Below, piece by piece: positions 43,460-52,872 of a DNA stretch of 64,000 bases (position 1 is its first letter; each line of letters starts with the position of its first letter). Origin of the DNA: Myroides sp. WP-1. GTDB lineage: Bacteria > Bacteroidota > Bacteroidia > Flavobacteriales > Flavobacteriaceae. The notes beneath the pieces are model-generated. The model did no database searches. It saw only the letters and a list, made by a program, of their open reading frames with translations, and was not told the DNA's origin. Where the stretch lies: positions 335,707 through 399,706 of the forward strand of contig NZ_JACHTC010000001.1 of the NCBI RefSeq assembly GCF_014145635.1. Reading direction: 5' to 3'. Position numbers and translations under genes: made by a program.

Positions 43460-44863
43460 TTATTTATTTCTGTTGTAACCTAATATTTCTAAAACTTCAT
43501 CTGCTGTTTGTTGTTCAGAGAACAATTCAGATGCGATAATTCCGTTTTCATCCTTGTCAATTAGAATGTGTTTCGGCTGTGGAATCAAACAGTGGTGAAT
43601 TCCGCCAAACCCTCCAATTGTATCTTGATAAGCTCCTGTATTAAAGAAACCAATATACAACGGTTTTTCTTTATTGTATTTTGGCAAATAAATCGCGTTC
43701 AAGTTTTGTTCTGAGTTGTAGTAGTCATCACTATCACACGTTAATCCACCCAACAAAATACGCTCGTAAGCATCATTCCAACGATTAATAGGCAACATAA
43801 TAAATCTTTTGTTAATAGCCCAAGAATCAGGTAAAGTTGTAATGAAAGAAGAGTCAATCATATTCCATTTCTCTCTGTCATTTTGTTGTTTTTGGTATAG
43901 AATTTCGTAAATAGCTCCTCCACTCTCTCCAACGGTATAAGAACCGAACTCTGTAAAGATATTAGGTACATCCACCTCTGCTTCATCACAAACAATTTTA
44001 ATTTGGTTGATGATTTCGTCTACCATGTATTGATAGTCAAATTCAAAAGCCAAAGAATCTTTGATTGGGAATCCACCGCCAATATTCAAACTATCAAGCG
44101 TTGGACATTCTTTTTTCAAGGTGATATACACTTTCAAACATTTCACCAACTCATTCCAGTAGTATGCCGTATCACGAATACCTGTATTAATGAAGAAGTG
44201 TAACATTTTTAATTCTACTTTTGGATTTTCTGCAATCTGCTTTCTGTAGAAAGGCAAAATACTCTTGTATCCAATCCCTAAACGAGAGGTATAAAATTCA
44301 AATTTTGGAGACTCCTCTGAAGCGATTCGAATACCAATTTTAAATTTCTTTTCAATCTGATCTTGCAATAATTCCAACTCTTCGTAATTATCGATAATTG
44401 GAATCGTTTTCTCGTGCTTATTATTGATCAGATTTGCAATATTATCAATGTATTGAGAACGCTTGAATCCGTTGCAAATAACAAATGTATCTTTGTTTAT
44501 TTTTCCTGTTTCCAATAATTTCTCAACAATATTAACGTCAAATGCAGAAGATGTTTCTACGTGAATATCGTTTTTAAAAGCTTCATTTAACACATAAGAA
44601 AAGTGCGAGCTTTTTGTACAATAGCAGTAGTAGTAATTTCCTTTGTACTTGTTTTTCTCCATTGCTTTTCTGAACATCCCTTTTGCTTTAGCAATGTTGT
44701 CAGAAATTTTTGGAAGATAAGTAAATTTTAGTGGAGATCCGTATTTTTCAACCAATCCCATTAAATCAATATTGTGAAATTGAAGATTGTCTTTGTTTAA
44801 TTTAAACTCCTCTTGAGGGAAATAAAAAGTTTGATTGATTAAATCAACGTATTTTGTGTTCAT
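43460..44863 (-). CDS. speA: Arginine decarboxylase (flavobacterial type)
   Basis: PLP enzyme making agmatine from arginine. From the ATG at 44863 (MNTKYVDLINQTFYFPQEEF) it has 467 residues, much shorter than E. coli SpeA. The alanine-racemase-like barrel carries the PLP lysine in YYCYCTKSSHFSYV, the phosphate-binding SLNIGGGFPI, and the C-terminal GLTCDSDD motif where the Cys is catalytic in this decarboxylase family. The deoxyhypusine-synthase-like gene follows after 25 bases. A TACATTTG promoter element is about 250 bases upstream. No agmatinase gene lies between or beside them. Confidence 0.9.
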   Translation of the reverse strand: MNTKYVDLINQTFYFPQEEFKLNKDNLQFHNIDLMGLVEKYGSPLKFTYLPKISDNIAKAKGMFRKAMEKNKYKGNYYYCYCTKSSHFSYVLNEAFKNDIHVETSSAFDVNIVEKLLETGKINKDTFVICNGFKRSQYIDNIANLINNKHEKTIPIIDNYEELELLQDQIEKKFKIGIRIASEESPKFEFYTSRLGIGYKSILPFYRKQIAENPKVELKMLHFFINTGIRDTAYYWNELVKCLKVYITLKKECPTLDSLNIGGGFPIKDSLAFEFDYQYMVDEIINQIKIVCDEAEVDVPNIFTEFGSYTVGESGGAIYEILYQKQQNDREKWNMIDSSFITTLPDSWAINKRFIMLPINRWNDAYERILLGGLTCDSDDYYNSEQNLNAIYLPKYNKEKPLYIGFFNTGAYQDTIGGFGGIHHCLIPQPKHILIDKDENGIIASELFSEQQTADEVLEILGYNRNK

Positions 44864-45109
44864 TTGAAAAGTCAATTTTAAAAGTTATTAATTATTTTAA
44901 TCTAAACGGTAATGAAACCGCTTTTCAAACTCTAATATTGGCAAATACTATGGGTAGCTTATGTCGAAAACGAAAAGAATTCAACGCTTCCTTAAAATAT
45001 TTAATCATTGTATATACAAAATTAGCCTTTTGTTTTCTGACAAAACGCTTGATGTTTCTCCGAGATGAGACACATAATCTAATATATAAAACATCTATTT
45101 TCACGAGGG

Positions 45110-45136
45110 CAAATGTAACAAAATATTAAATCCAAA
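45110..45136 (-). promoter_or_regulatory. Probable speA promoter with a long leader
   Basis: Minus-strand TTTG (45133-45136), a 15-base spacer and TACATTTG (45110-45117). It implies a leader of about 240 bases before the speA ATG. The rest of the 44876-45162 gap shows no credible gene. Confidence 0.4.
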
Positions 45137-45162
45137 TCTTAAAAAGACATTTAAAAAAATCA

Positions 45163-46230
45163 CTATTTTAAATAATCTTCAAATCCTTTAAGGATCAAAT
45201 CCTTACTCACTTCCTGATCATAAAAAGCCGCTCCAATATTTGACAATAAAACCATTCGAATCTCGCCTGCTCTATTTTTTTTATCAAACTTCAACCACGT
45301 CAGGATTTCTTCTACATCCGCTTCGGAAAATATTTCCTTTCCATAAATATATTGAATTGATTCTTTGATTTCTTGATAAACTACCGAATTTAACCCTAAA
45401 ATAACAGTTGATATATACGCTTCGATGATCATTCCAATTGCAATGGCTTCTCCGTGTAACATACGTTCTTTTATTGGATTTAACAAATAATAGCTTTCAA
45501 TTGCATGTCCTATAGTATGTCCAAAGTTGAGTATTTTGCGCACTCCTGCTTCTTTTGGATCATCTTGTACTATTTGATTTTTAATTACAACAGAGTGGTA
45601 AATCAGCGTTTCAATGTCACCAAAATCAACTTGTGCGATATCTTTAAGGTGATTAAAATAGCTAAGATCGTAGATCAGTCCGTGTTTAAGCATTTCCGCA
45701 TACCCTGATTTCAATTCTCGGGGATCTAACGTTTCAAGGTATACCGCATCAATAATCACCATTTTAGGCATTGTAAAAGAGCCTATGCAATTCTTTGCTC
45801 CTTGCAAGTCAATTCCTGTTTTCCCTCCTACTGAAGCATCCACCATCGCTAATAAGGTAGTAGGCACAACGAAACAATCAATTCCGCGCATATAAACAGA
45901 GGCTACGAATCCACCAAGATCAGACACTACACCACCTCCAACGGTAATCACGGCACTATGTCTATCCAATCCAAGATCAAGCATTGCTTCCCAAACTCCC
46001 TCACAGGTCGCTAGGTTTTTTGCCGGCTCTCCTGGTTCAATTTCGACAATTTCGAAAGGAATTGTTGTTGGTAAATGAGCCAAAAAGTGAGGTAAACACA
46101 GCTCATTACAAGTTGAATCGGTAAGAATCAGCAGTTTACTATATTGCTTTTCATTCAAATACGCTCCTAAAACCGCATAATTCTCAACGCCAAAATAAAT
46201 GGGATAATCTGGTGTTTCTACTTTTATCAT
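45163..46230 (-). CDS. aroB: 3-dehydroquinate synthase
   Basis: Second enzyme of the shikimate pathway, turning DAHP into 3-dehydroquinate with NAD and a divalent metal. The 355 residues include the glycine-rich GGGVVSDLGGFVASVYMRGI and the following VPTTLLAMVDASVGGKTGID, plus the metal-site His in LNFGHTIGHAIES and HGEAIAIGM. The start (MIKVETPDYPIYFG) is normal. It is divergent from proline dehydrogenase, with the two promoters sharing the 93-base gap. Confidence 0.96.
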   Translation of the reverse strand: MIKVETPDYPIYFGVENYAVLGAYLNEKQYSKLLILTDSTCNELCLPHFLAHLPTTIPFEIVEIEPGEPAKNLATCEGVWEAMLDLGLDRHSAVITVGGGVVSDLGGFVASVYMRGIDCFVVPTTLLAMVDASVGGKTGIDLQGAKNCIGSFTMPKMVIIDAVYLETLDPRELKSGYAEMLKHGLIYDLSYFNHLKDIAQVDFGDIETLIYHSVVIKNQIVQDDPKEAGVRKILNFGHTIGHAIESYYLLNPIKERMLHGEAIAIGMIIEAYISTVILGLNSVVYQEIKESIQYIYGKEIFSEADVEEILTWLKFDKKNRAGEIRMVLLSNIGAAFYDQEVSKDLILKGFEDYLK

Positions 46231-46267
46231 TTACTTTCTATTTATACACAAAGTAAAGGAGAAAAAA

Positions 46268-46299
46268 TTGAATTAAAAGTAAAAGAGTAACTATATTTG
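46268..46299 (+). promoter_or_regulatory. Promoter of proline dehydrogenase
   Basis: TTG (46268-46270), a 21-base spacer and TATATTTG (46292-46299) give an exact -7 match. The ATG at 46324 is the only start downstream of it that fits. Confidence 0.6.
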
Positions 46300-46323
46300 C
46301 CTAACATTTATTATTACCAAATA

Positions 46324-47496
46324 ATGAAAAACTTATTTAACAATACAGAAGTAGCATTCGCACTTAAGAATAATAAAGAGTTGAAGAGAGCTCATTTTTT
46401 ATTCAAAATGATTAGCAAACCCGTTCTTGTAAAAATGGGATCATCATTAGCTAATTTTGCCATTAAAACCCATTTACCAGTTACAGGCTTAATCCGTTCG
46501 ACGGTTTTCGACCATTTTTGTGGAGGAATTAACGAGGAGGACTGTTTAAGTGTAGTTGATAAGATGTATAATCAAGGTAGAGTTGCATCGGTGTTGGACT
46601 ATTCTGTAGAGGGAAAAGAGACCGAGGAGCAATTTGACGCGGCATTAAACATGACAATCAAAACGATTGAATTGGCGAAAGGACGACCGGATGCGATTCC
46701 GTTTGCTGTTTTCAAACCAACTGGATTTGGACGTTTTGATATGTTTGTCAAAAAAGGAGAAGGAAAACCTTTTACAGCTGAAGAAGAAAAAGAATGGGAA
46801 CGCATTGTTTATCGCTTCAACATGGCTTGTAAATTTGCTTATGATCACGATGTACTATTGTTGATTGACGCAGAACACAGCTGGATGCAAGATGCAGCAG
46901 ATGCTATTGTACTAGAGATGATGCGCAAGTACAACAAGGAAAAAGCATTGATCTACAATACGGCACAAATGTATCGTTGGGATCGTTTACAATTCTTAAA
47001 AGATTTACACGTAATTGCTAAAGCAGAAGGATTTCACATTGGAATGAAAGTAGTTCGCGGAGCTTACATGGAAATTGAAAGAGAACGCGCGGCAGAAAAA
47101 GGATATCAATCACCGATTTGTGTTGACAAAAAAGCAACAGACATCAACTATGATGCGGGTGTTACTTTTATGCTAGAAAACATGGATTGTATGGCATTAT
47201 TCGCTGGTACACACAACGAAAATAGTTCGAAATTGGTTATTGAATTAATGGAGAAACACCAAATTGCACATCACGACAAACGACTATTCTTTGGTCAGTT
47301 ATATGGAATGAGTGACAATATTAGCTTTAACTTAGCCAAAGCAGATTACAATGTAGCAAAATACTTGCCATTTGGTCCTGTTCGCGATGTTATTCCATAC
47401 TTAATTCGACGTGCTCAAGAGAACACTTCAGTTAAAGGTCAAACGAATCGCGAGTTGGATTTAATTGAAACTGAAATGAAAAGACGCAAACTTTAA
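46324..47496 (+). CDS. Proline dehydrogenase
   Basis: Flavoenzyme oxidising proline to pyrroline-5-carboxylate and feeding electrons to the respiratory chain. From the ATG at 46324 (MKNLFNNTEVAFALKNNKEL) it has 390 residues forming a FAD-binding barrel. Visible motifs are AVFKPTGFGRFD, LLIDAEHSWMQDA, MKVVRGAYMEIERERA, FGQLYGMSD and the C-terminal PYLIRRAQENTS. It is the stand-alone monofunctional form, not the PutA fusion; the P5C dehydrogenase is not in the window. Confidence 0.95.
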   Translation: MKNLFNNTEVAFALKNNKELKRAHFLFKMISKPVLVKMGSSLANFAIKTHLPVTGLIRSTVFDHFCGGINEEDCLSVVDKMYNQGRVASVLDYSVEGKETEEQFDAALNMTIKTIELAKGRPDAIPFAVFKPTGFGRFDMFVKKGEGKPFTAEEEKEWERIVYRFNMACKFAYDHDVLLLIDAEHSWMQDAADAIVLEMMRKYNKEKALIYNTAQMYRWDRLQFLKDLHVIAKAEGFHIGMKVVRGAYMEIERERAAEKGYQSPICVDKKATDINYDAGVTFMLENMDCMALFAGTHNENSSKLVIELMEKHQIAHHDKRLFFGQLYGMSDNISFNLAKADYNVAKYLPFGPVRDVIPYLIRRAQENTSVKGQTNRELDLIETEMKRRKL

Positions 47497-47511
47497 TTGC
47501 GCTATTTATAA

Positions 47512-47548
47512 TAAAAAAAAGGGAACGTGAACGTTCCCTTTTTTTTAT
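47512..47548. terminator. Bidirectional terminator between proline dehydrogenase and an outer-membrane gene
   Basis: AAAAAAGGGAACGT / ACGTTCCCTTTTTT arms around a GA loop, with long A and T runs on either side. Confidence 0.87.
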
Positions 47549-47556
47549 TCCTATTT

Positions 47557-48171
47557 TTAAAACTTATATCCCGCTCCAAGATTAAAGGCAAAGTTTTTAT
47601 TTGACTCCGTATTCTTTAGCACATTTACTGCTCCAAAATAAACGCGTGTATCTAAAAACACACCAGAAGGAAAATCATAGCCTATACCTGTAGTAAAACC
47701 AAAATCTACTTTATTTACAACACTGCCTATATCACCTGTCTGACCATCTACTTTACCTTCCGTTTTTACTGCAAACGCAAATTGAGGACCAGCTTTAATA
47801 TTGAATCCCTCAACTACGTATACTTTCAACATAAAAGGTATAGCTAAATAATTCATTGTTATTTTTCCAGAACTAGTTGTAAACGGAAATACTGGCTCTA
47901 TATCACCTCCCATTGTTGTATAGAAAAACTCTCCTTGCAATGAAATTTGGTCAGCCACAAAATACTCTCCCATTATACCAATATGCATTCCGCTTTTTCC
48001 AACAACATCCACCGCATTTGTGATTGTAGTTCGGTTATATCCTGCTTTAAAACCAAAATACGATTGATTTTTAGAAGTTGATTTTTCTTCTTTAATCACT
48101 CCTGCTTCTTGTCCCATAACAGCTGTTAAAGACATAAATAAAGCACAAAGTGTAAGTGTAATTTTTTTCAT
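47557..48171 (-). CDS. Outer-membrane beta-barrel protein, paralog 1
   Basis: The 204 residues begin with a signal peptide ending in MGQ and continue as an eight-stranded-type barrel. Alternating strands start YFGFKAGYNRTTI and close with LGAGYKF, a C-terminal aromatic. It matches the outer-membrane-beta-barrel family (PF13568 type). The neighbouring gene at 48341-48976 has the same layout. Role unknown. Confidence 0.85.
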   Translation of the reverse strand: MKKITLTLCALFMSLTAVMGQEAGVIKEEKSTSKNQSYFGFKAGYNRTTITNAVDVVGKSGMHIGIMGEYFVADQISLQGEFFYTTMGGDIEPVFPFTTSSGKITMNYLAIPFMLKVYVVEGFNIKAGPQFAFAVKTEGKVDGQTGDIGSVVNKVDFGFTTGIGYDFPSGVFLDTRVYFGAVNVLKNTESNKNFAFNLGAGYKF

Positions 48172-48340
48172 GGTGTATACATTAATTTACCAGCAAAAAT
48201 AGATTATTTTTATCTACTTTTTAAATTTCACTTTAATTAACAATAAAAAAATAAAACTTTAACTATAAGAAAAACAAAATATTATCATAATAAAAACAAA
48301 ATTTAAAAATCACATACAATCTTTTATTTTGTTTGCATTT

Positions 48341-48976
48341 TTAAAATTTAAAACCTAATCCAAAACTCACATTATAGTTGTATTGTTCTCTTAGTTCTAA
48401 TTCTTCGTTGTGAATGCTAACTAATCCAAAGTACCCTCGCAGATCGAAGTAAAAATTTGGTGATAGTTGAAATCCACCACCTAAAAGTAGACCAAAGTCA
48501 TAAGGACTTGAATCTCCCCAACGCGAAGTTTTTATTCCATTTACTTCGTCTGTTGCTGCCACAAGTAAAGCTCCTTGCATTCCACCTTGAAGGTATAACT
48601 TATCGAGGTAGACTTTACCGATATAGGATAAAGCAAGATAGTTCATACTAATGCGGTCATTCTGTCTTGGATTAAAAAGTGTCCCATGATCTTTCAATCG
48701 AACACCTCTTTGAGTATAAATCAAATCAAGTTGATATGACACTTTCTCTTCCAAAAAACGTTCAAATGTAACTCCTGTATAAAAACCTCCTTTTTGTCTT
48801 GCGCTATTTTCTTTGCTGATTCTGGTGTGATTATATCCTCCTACAAATCCGAAATAAGATCTTTTTTTATTTATTTCCTCTACTTCATCATCAAAATCTT
48901 GGTATTCTCTACTCTCTTGAGCATAACAAAATGACGTGAATACCCCTGTGAAAATCAGGAAGATAAGCTTTCTCAT
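48341..48976 (-). CDS. Outer-membrane beta-barrel protein, paralog 2
   Basis: The 211 residues have a signal peptide (ending SFCYAQ) and a barrel starting YFGFVGGYNHTRI and ending SFGLGFKF. Shared landmarks with the previous gene (RISMNYLALSYIGKVY here, KITMNYLAIPFMLKVY there) show the two arose by duplication. It is 169 bases upstream of paralog 1 and not obviously co-transcribed with it. Function unknown. Confidence 0.85.
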   Translation of the reverse strand: MRKLIFLIFTGVFTSFCYAQESREYQDFDDEVEEINKKRSYFGFVGGYNHTRISKENSARQKGGFYTGVTFERFLEEKVSYQLDLIYTQRGVRLKDHGTLFNPRQNDRISMNYLALSYIGKVYLDKLYLQGGMQGALLVAATDEVNGIKTSRWGDSSPYDFGLLLGGGFQLSPNFYFDLRGYFGLVSIHNEELELREQYNYNVSFGLGFKF

Positions 48977-49142
48977 CTGTACTTTTATTTGAATTTTTAA
49001 CTCTTTTAAACAGCCAAAGTTATCTCTTATTTGCTAATTTATCCTTTTTTTATCATAAAAAAACGAAATTTTTATTAGACATCCACCTTTAAAAGACAAG
49101 TAAAATAAAGCAGGGAAGCTATGATTTGCCTTTCAATTAAAT

Positions 49143-49150
49143 TACCTTTG
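49143..49150 (+). promoter_or_regulatory. -7 element of the DMP19-like gene
   Basis: TACCTTTG is an exact TAnnTTTG match 18 bases before the ATG. A TTTG lies 14 bases upstream of it, a shorter spacing than usual. Confidence 0.4.
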
Positions 49151-49168
49151 CTTTTTAATTAAGTCATA

Positions 49169-49693
49169 ATGATGAGAGAATTCCCCTCTATTTTGTTGTC
49201 TACTGATGCAATAGCTAGTGCTACTGCTTTATCGGTTGTGCATTCTAATATTTCTGTAGTTAATTACTTGCGCCATGCTGAAGTAGGTGATGATGAATTA
49301 CACCCGGATGCTTTTGCCAGTTATTGTGTGGATTACTACTATAATACAGTGCAAAATGAGGGACTTGCTTCTTTCATCCACAAGACACAATGGGATTTAG
49401 ATTTAATTGAAATTATTCAGGCTGGGTTATCAGCTATGGAAGCTGCTGAACATTTGGCTTACTTTGAGAAACAAATGCGTCAAATGAAGCTTTTTAGCAA
49501 GATTAAGCTTGGAAAGTTCTTGCAACAACCTTTAGACAAAGGACAGGAAACCGCTAAACTATTAGAGGACAAAAATTTCCCAACAGAGGACTTAACTGAA
49601 CTAAATGCTGCCTGGCTTAAGCAACATCCAGATACACAAGTTGTTTCTATTGAAGAAATGCAAGAAATTATTACTGATTTTTTAGGCGCGTAA
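49169..49693 (+). CDS. DMP19/DUF4375-like protein
   Basis: The 174 residues contain DAFASYCVDYYYNTVQNEGL followed by ASFIHKTQW, which resembles the DMP19-type core (an acidic DNA-mimic family in Neisseria). The rest is helical with Asp/Glu-rich stretches. The protein is cytosolic, with no signal peptide. It is read alone from a close TACCTTTG promoter element. The second ATG (49172) is an equally possible start. The cellular role in flavobacteria is not known. Confidence 0.7.
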   Translation: MMREFPSILLSTDAIASATALSVVHSNISVVNYLRHAEVGDDELHPDAFASYCVDYYYNTVQNEGLASFIHKTQWDLDLIEIIQAGLSAMEAAEHLAYFEKQMRQMKLFSKIKLGKFLQQPLDKGQETAKLLEDKNFPTEDLTELNAAWLKQHPDTQVVSIEEMQEIITDFLGA

Positions 49694-49729
49694 TATTGTA
49701 TAAGCGAACAAGTCAATTATCCTACTTTT

Positions 49730-50599
49730 TTACAAATTACGTCTATACTCATCTGGAGTAACGTGCAAGTATTTTTTAAAGAAACGCGTAAAGTATGAGC
49801 TATCTTTAAAGTTTAAGCGAAAAGCAATCTCGCTTGCAGATAAATTAGTAGTGATCAGCAAGCGTTTACTCTCTAGAAGAATTCGATCTCGAATCAAGTC
49901 GCCAGCCGACTTTCCTCTCATTTTACGGCAAATGCTGTTTAAGTAATTTGGCGTAACTAATAAGTATTTTGCATATTCTTTCGGAAACTTATATTCATAG
50001 AAATGGTTTTCGATTAACTGTTCAAATTGATCTATTAAGATGTTAGAATTGACACTTTCATTCTTTACTTCGTTTTTACGATCAATTTTTCTCTTACAGA
50101 TTAATAATATCTCAAGTAAGTAAATACGAATCAAATTAATATCTCTATTTATTTCAATTTTTAATTCATGTACTATATTCTGAATGGCATGATCAATTCG
50201 ATAGCCAGAACTATTGTGCTCTTGGATATTATGAGCTGTAAATCGATTAAAGAACGACAAATCTTGAATGAATTGATGGTTGGCAATAAACTTGGTTAGA
50301 AAGGCGGAAGTAAAATTAATGACATAACCTTTAACGTTTCGATTAAAACTCCAGCGATGTTCTTGAAAATTGCGAACAAAGCAGATATCTCCTTTTTTCA
50401 CTTCGAATGCTTCTAAGTCGGCATAATAAACTCCCTCACCTTCTGTAATGTAAATCACTTTCAAAAAGTCTTGCTTACTCAACGCTTCTGTGTAAGAATT
50501 TCCCAACTGAAGCAGTTGATCAATTTCCATAAGCATAAAATCGTGTTTGTTTCCGTAATTGTCAAACAACGCATAATTATCAAATGTGTTATTTTTCAT
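49730..50599 (-). CDS. AraC-family transcriptional regulator
   Basis: The 289 residues have an N-terminal cupin-like sensor (VIYITEGEGVYYADLEAFEV, KKGDICFVRNFQEHRW) and a C-terminal AraC helix-turn-helix pair ending SSYFTRFFKKYLHVTPDEYR. This is the arabinose-type architecture. It lies downstream of the OmpA/T9SS island on the same strand, but a terminator separates them. Targets unknown. The 300 bases upstream are very A/T-rich with no further gene. Confidence 0.87.
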   Translation of the reverse strand: MKNNTFDNYALFDNYGNKHDFMLMEIDQLLQLGNSYTEALSKQDFLKVIYITEGEGVYYADLEAFEVKKGDICFVRNFQEHRWSFNRNVKGYVINFTSAFLTKFIANHQFIQDLSFFNRFTAHNIQEHNSSGYRIDHAIQNIVHELKIEINRDINLIRIYLLEILLICKRKIDRKNEVKNESVNSNILIDQFEQLIENHFYEYKFPKEYAKYLLVTPNYLNSICRKMRGKSAGDLIRDRILLESKRLLITTNLSASEIAFRLNFKDSSYFTRFFKKYLHVTPDEYRRNL

Positions 50600-50795
50600 T
50601 TTATAGCAATTTTTTACATAAATTTAATAAAAATATTTTAAATAAAAGCTAATAAAATGTTTTTTAAATTTATTTTTAAGATAAATAAATATTTTAAACC
50701 TATTTTTAAAAATTGTATATACGCCACTTTTTTTGACTTTTTATAGTGCAATTCAATAGAAACACGTAGCTATCGTTGCTTCATCGCATTTCTAT

Positions 50796-50836
50796 AAAAA
50801 AATAATTCAGCTGTTCTAAGGGGAGAACAGCTGAAT
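50796..50836 (-). terminator. Rho-independent terminator after the PorE-like gene
   Basis: TTCAGCTGTTCT / AGAACAGCTGAA (50806-50817 and 50824-50835) followed on the minus strand by ATTATTTTTTT. It closes the T9SS-type operon. Confidence 0.85.
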
Positions 50837-50899
50837 CTCTTTCTTCTTAAAATAGATTTTAAAAAGATTTTTGTCACGACTATAGGTTAGTTGTATTTG

Positions 50900-52861
50900 C
50901 TACATCTCCACAATAATAAACTCACTTCGTCTATTAACTTGGTGTTCTGTTTCTGAACAACGAATACCATTACTACAGTGATTGAGTAATTGTGTTTCAC
51001 CATAACCTTGTCCTGTTAATCGACTACGTTCAATTCCCTGTTCATTCATCCATTTGATCGTTGCTTGAACACGACGGTCGGATAAACTTAAGTTATATTG
51101 GTCATTTCCTCTACTATCTGTATGCGAGCGAACATCAATTTTCATTGTTGGATAGGCACGCATTACTTCTACAATTTTCATTAGTTCAATGGCAGCATCT
51201 CTTCGAATAATAGCCTGATCAAAATCAAAATAAATCGGTTGCAGTTGTAGTCGCTTGAATAGATCGTCATTAACTTGCAATGGTTTTTCTGTGCGTTCTA
51301 ATCCTATATCGACTTTTTTAGCACCTGTTTCTTCTTTTATTGTAAAGGCAATTTCTACAGTGTTGTATGTTGGTTTTTCTGCCTTAATACGATACTTCAC
51401 ACCGCATTCTAAATCTACAATGCGATATTCTCCTTTGTTATTCGTTCGAATTGTGTCGCTGTGCTGATATAATGCATCAGAGATTACAATACTCGCATCA
51501 GCCAAAATTTCGTTGGTATCTAAATCGTATACTTTTCCTTCAAATGTTTGTTTGCATTGGGTCGGTGCGAATAAGTAGATATTATCAGTGCCTTTATCAC
51601 TTGCTCGATTTGAACTGATAAATCCTTTTTTCTCTTCGATATCATAGAAGAATGCAAAATCATCCATACTACTATTAATAGGTTCTCCCATATTGATTAC
51701 GGGACCAAAGCTTCCATTGGGAAACAGTTGAGAAACAAAAACATCCATTCCTCCTAACCCAGGATGTCCGTCAGAAGCAAAATATAATTTGTTGTCAGTG
51801 GAGATAAAGGGAAAGCTTTCTCTACCTTCTGTATTGATTGTTTTTCCTAAATTCTCTACTACTCCATACCCGCCATTGTTAAACAAGGCTACACGATATA
51901 GATCAGATTGGCCAATGGTTCCCTTTCGATCAGAGGCAAAATACAGCCATTTTTCATCCGGTGTTAAAGCAGGATGGGCAGTATTGAAATTATCCGAATT
52001 GATCGGCAATTCCTCTACTTGTCCCCACGACCCATCCGCTTGTTTAACAGCCTTATATATTTTTAGCGAAGAGTTGTGTGCTTTATTTTGTTTGCTTTTT
52101 CCACTAGGTTTACTATTGTTTCTAGTAAAGAACATGCTTTTACCATCTTTTGTAAAAACGGCCGTAGCATCATTGACATAGACATCATCACCTAAAGGAA
52201 AACGCTCTGGTGCAGCGAGTCCATTTTTATCAATAACAGAAGTATACAAACGCGTATAACTTTCATTGGTCCACGAGTGAATTTTATTTTTATTTTGTTG
52301 CGGAGTCTCCCTAGCGGAAGTAAACACAAGCTTACTTCCCAGTATCGTTGCTCCATAATCTGAATAGTCGCTATTGATATTAAGCAATCGAATATCATAG
52401 CGATTGGAAAGATTTTCAATCGCAGACAGATAAGTTCTGTCTTTATTGTATTCCATTACTCTTCCATCTTCTTTTTCAAGAAGTGCAAATTGATTCATCA
52501 ATTCTTGCGATTTCTCATAATTTTGAACTGCTCTAAGTGTTTGACTGTATCGATAGTAGTATTCAGAGGGCAATTGCGCCAAATTTTTGTTGTCATACTT
52601 TCCTTCGAAAAGTTCTGTATACCATTTATTTGCTTCGACTAGTTTGCCATTGAAGTAATAAGCATCAGCAAGATTTTGCAACACCGAACTATTGACATAG
52701 CCATTTTCGGCCATACGCTCATAAATTTCAATAGCATTGATGTATGCAGTTTGATCAAAACTTTTATCGGCTTGTTTCTCTTTTCTAATTTGGCCATATC
52801 CTAGATTAACCACACCTAGAATTAGTGTGAGTACACCTATTTTTATCATTTGTTTCACCAT
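50900..52861 (-). CDS. PorE-like OmpA-family outer-membrane protein
   Basis: A signal peptide is followed by TPR-like helices (to about residue 120), beta-propeller WD40/PD40 repeats with LTPDEKWLYFASDRKGTIGQ, a carboxypeptidase-regulatory-like domain (FEGKVYDLDTNEILADASIV), and a C-terminal OmpA peptidoglycan-binding domain (IDVRSHTDSRGNDQYNLSLS, GYGETQLLNHC). The order TPR, propeller, CRD, OmpA is that of Porphyromonas PorE, a T9SS component linking secreted proteins to peptidoglycan. It ends a tight set with the PorP/SprF and type-B-CTD genes (11-base gaps), so it is probably a substrate-specific anchor for them. Confidence 0.9.
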   Translation of the reverse strand: MVKQMIKIGVLTLILGVVNLGYGQIRKEKQADKSFDQTAYINAIEIYERMAENGYVNSSVLQNLADAYYFNGKLVEANKWYTELFEGKYDNKNLAQLPSEYYYRYSQTLRAVQNYEKSQELMNQFALLEKEDGRVMEYNKDRTYLSAIENLSNRYDIRLLNINSDYSDYGATILGSKLVFTSARETPQQNKNKIHSWTNESYTRLYTSVIDKNGLAAPERFPLGDDVYVNDATAVFTKDGKSMFFTRNNSKPSGKSKQNKAHNSSLKIYKAVKQADGSWGQVEELPINSDNFNTAHPALTPDEKWLYFASDRKGTIGQSDLYRVALFNNGGYGVVENLGKTINTEGRESFPFISTDNKLYFASDGHPGLGGMDVFVSQLFPNGSFGPVINMGEPINSSMDDFAFFYDIEEKKGFISSNRASDKGTDNIYLFAPTQCKQTFEGKVYDLDTNEILADASIVISDALYQHSDTIRTNNKGEYRIVDLECGVKYRIKAEKPTYNTVEIAFTIKEETGAKKVDIGLERTEKPLQVNDDLFKRLQLQPIYFDFDQAIIRRDAAIELMKIVEVMRAYPTMKIDVRSHTDSRGNDQYNLSLSDRRVQATIKWMNEQGIERSRLTGQGYGETQLLNHCSNGIRCSETEHQVNRRSEFIIVEM

Positions 52862-52872
52862 AATGCTGATTT

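Noticed and set aside
44854..45129. Plus-strand open frame of 91 residues upstream of speA
   Set aside because: No credible promoter position, Ser/Leu/Lys-random composition and overlap with the speA start; it covers the likely speA leader instead.
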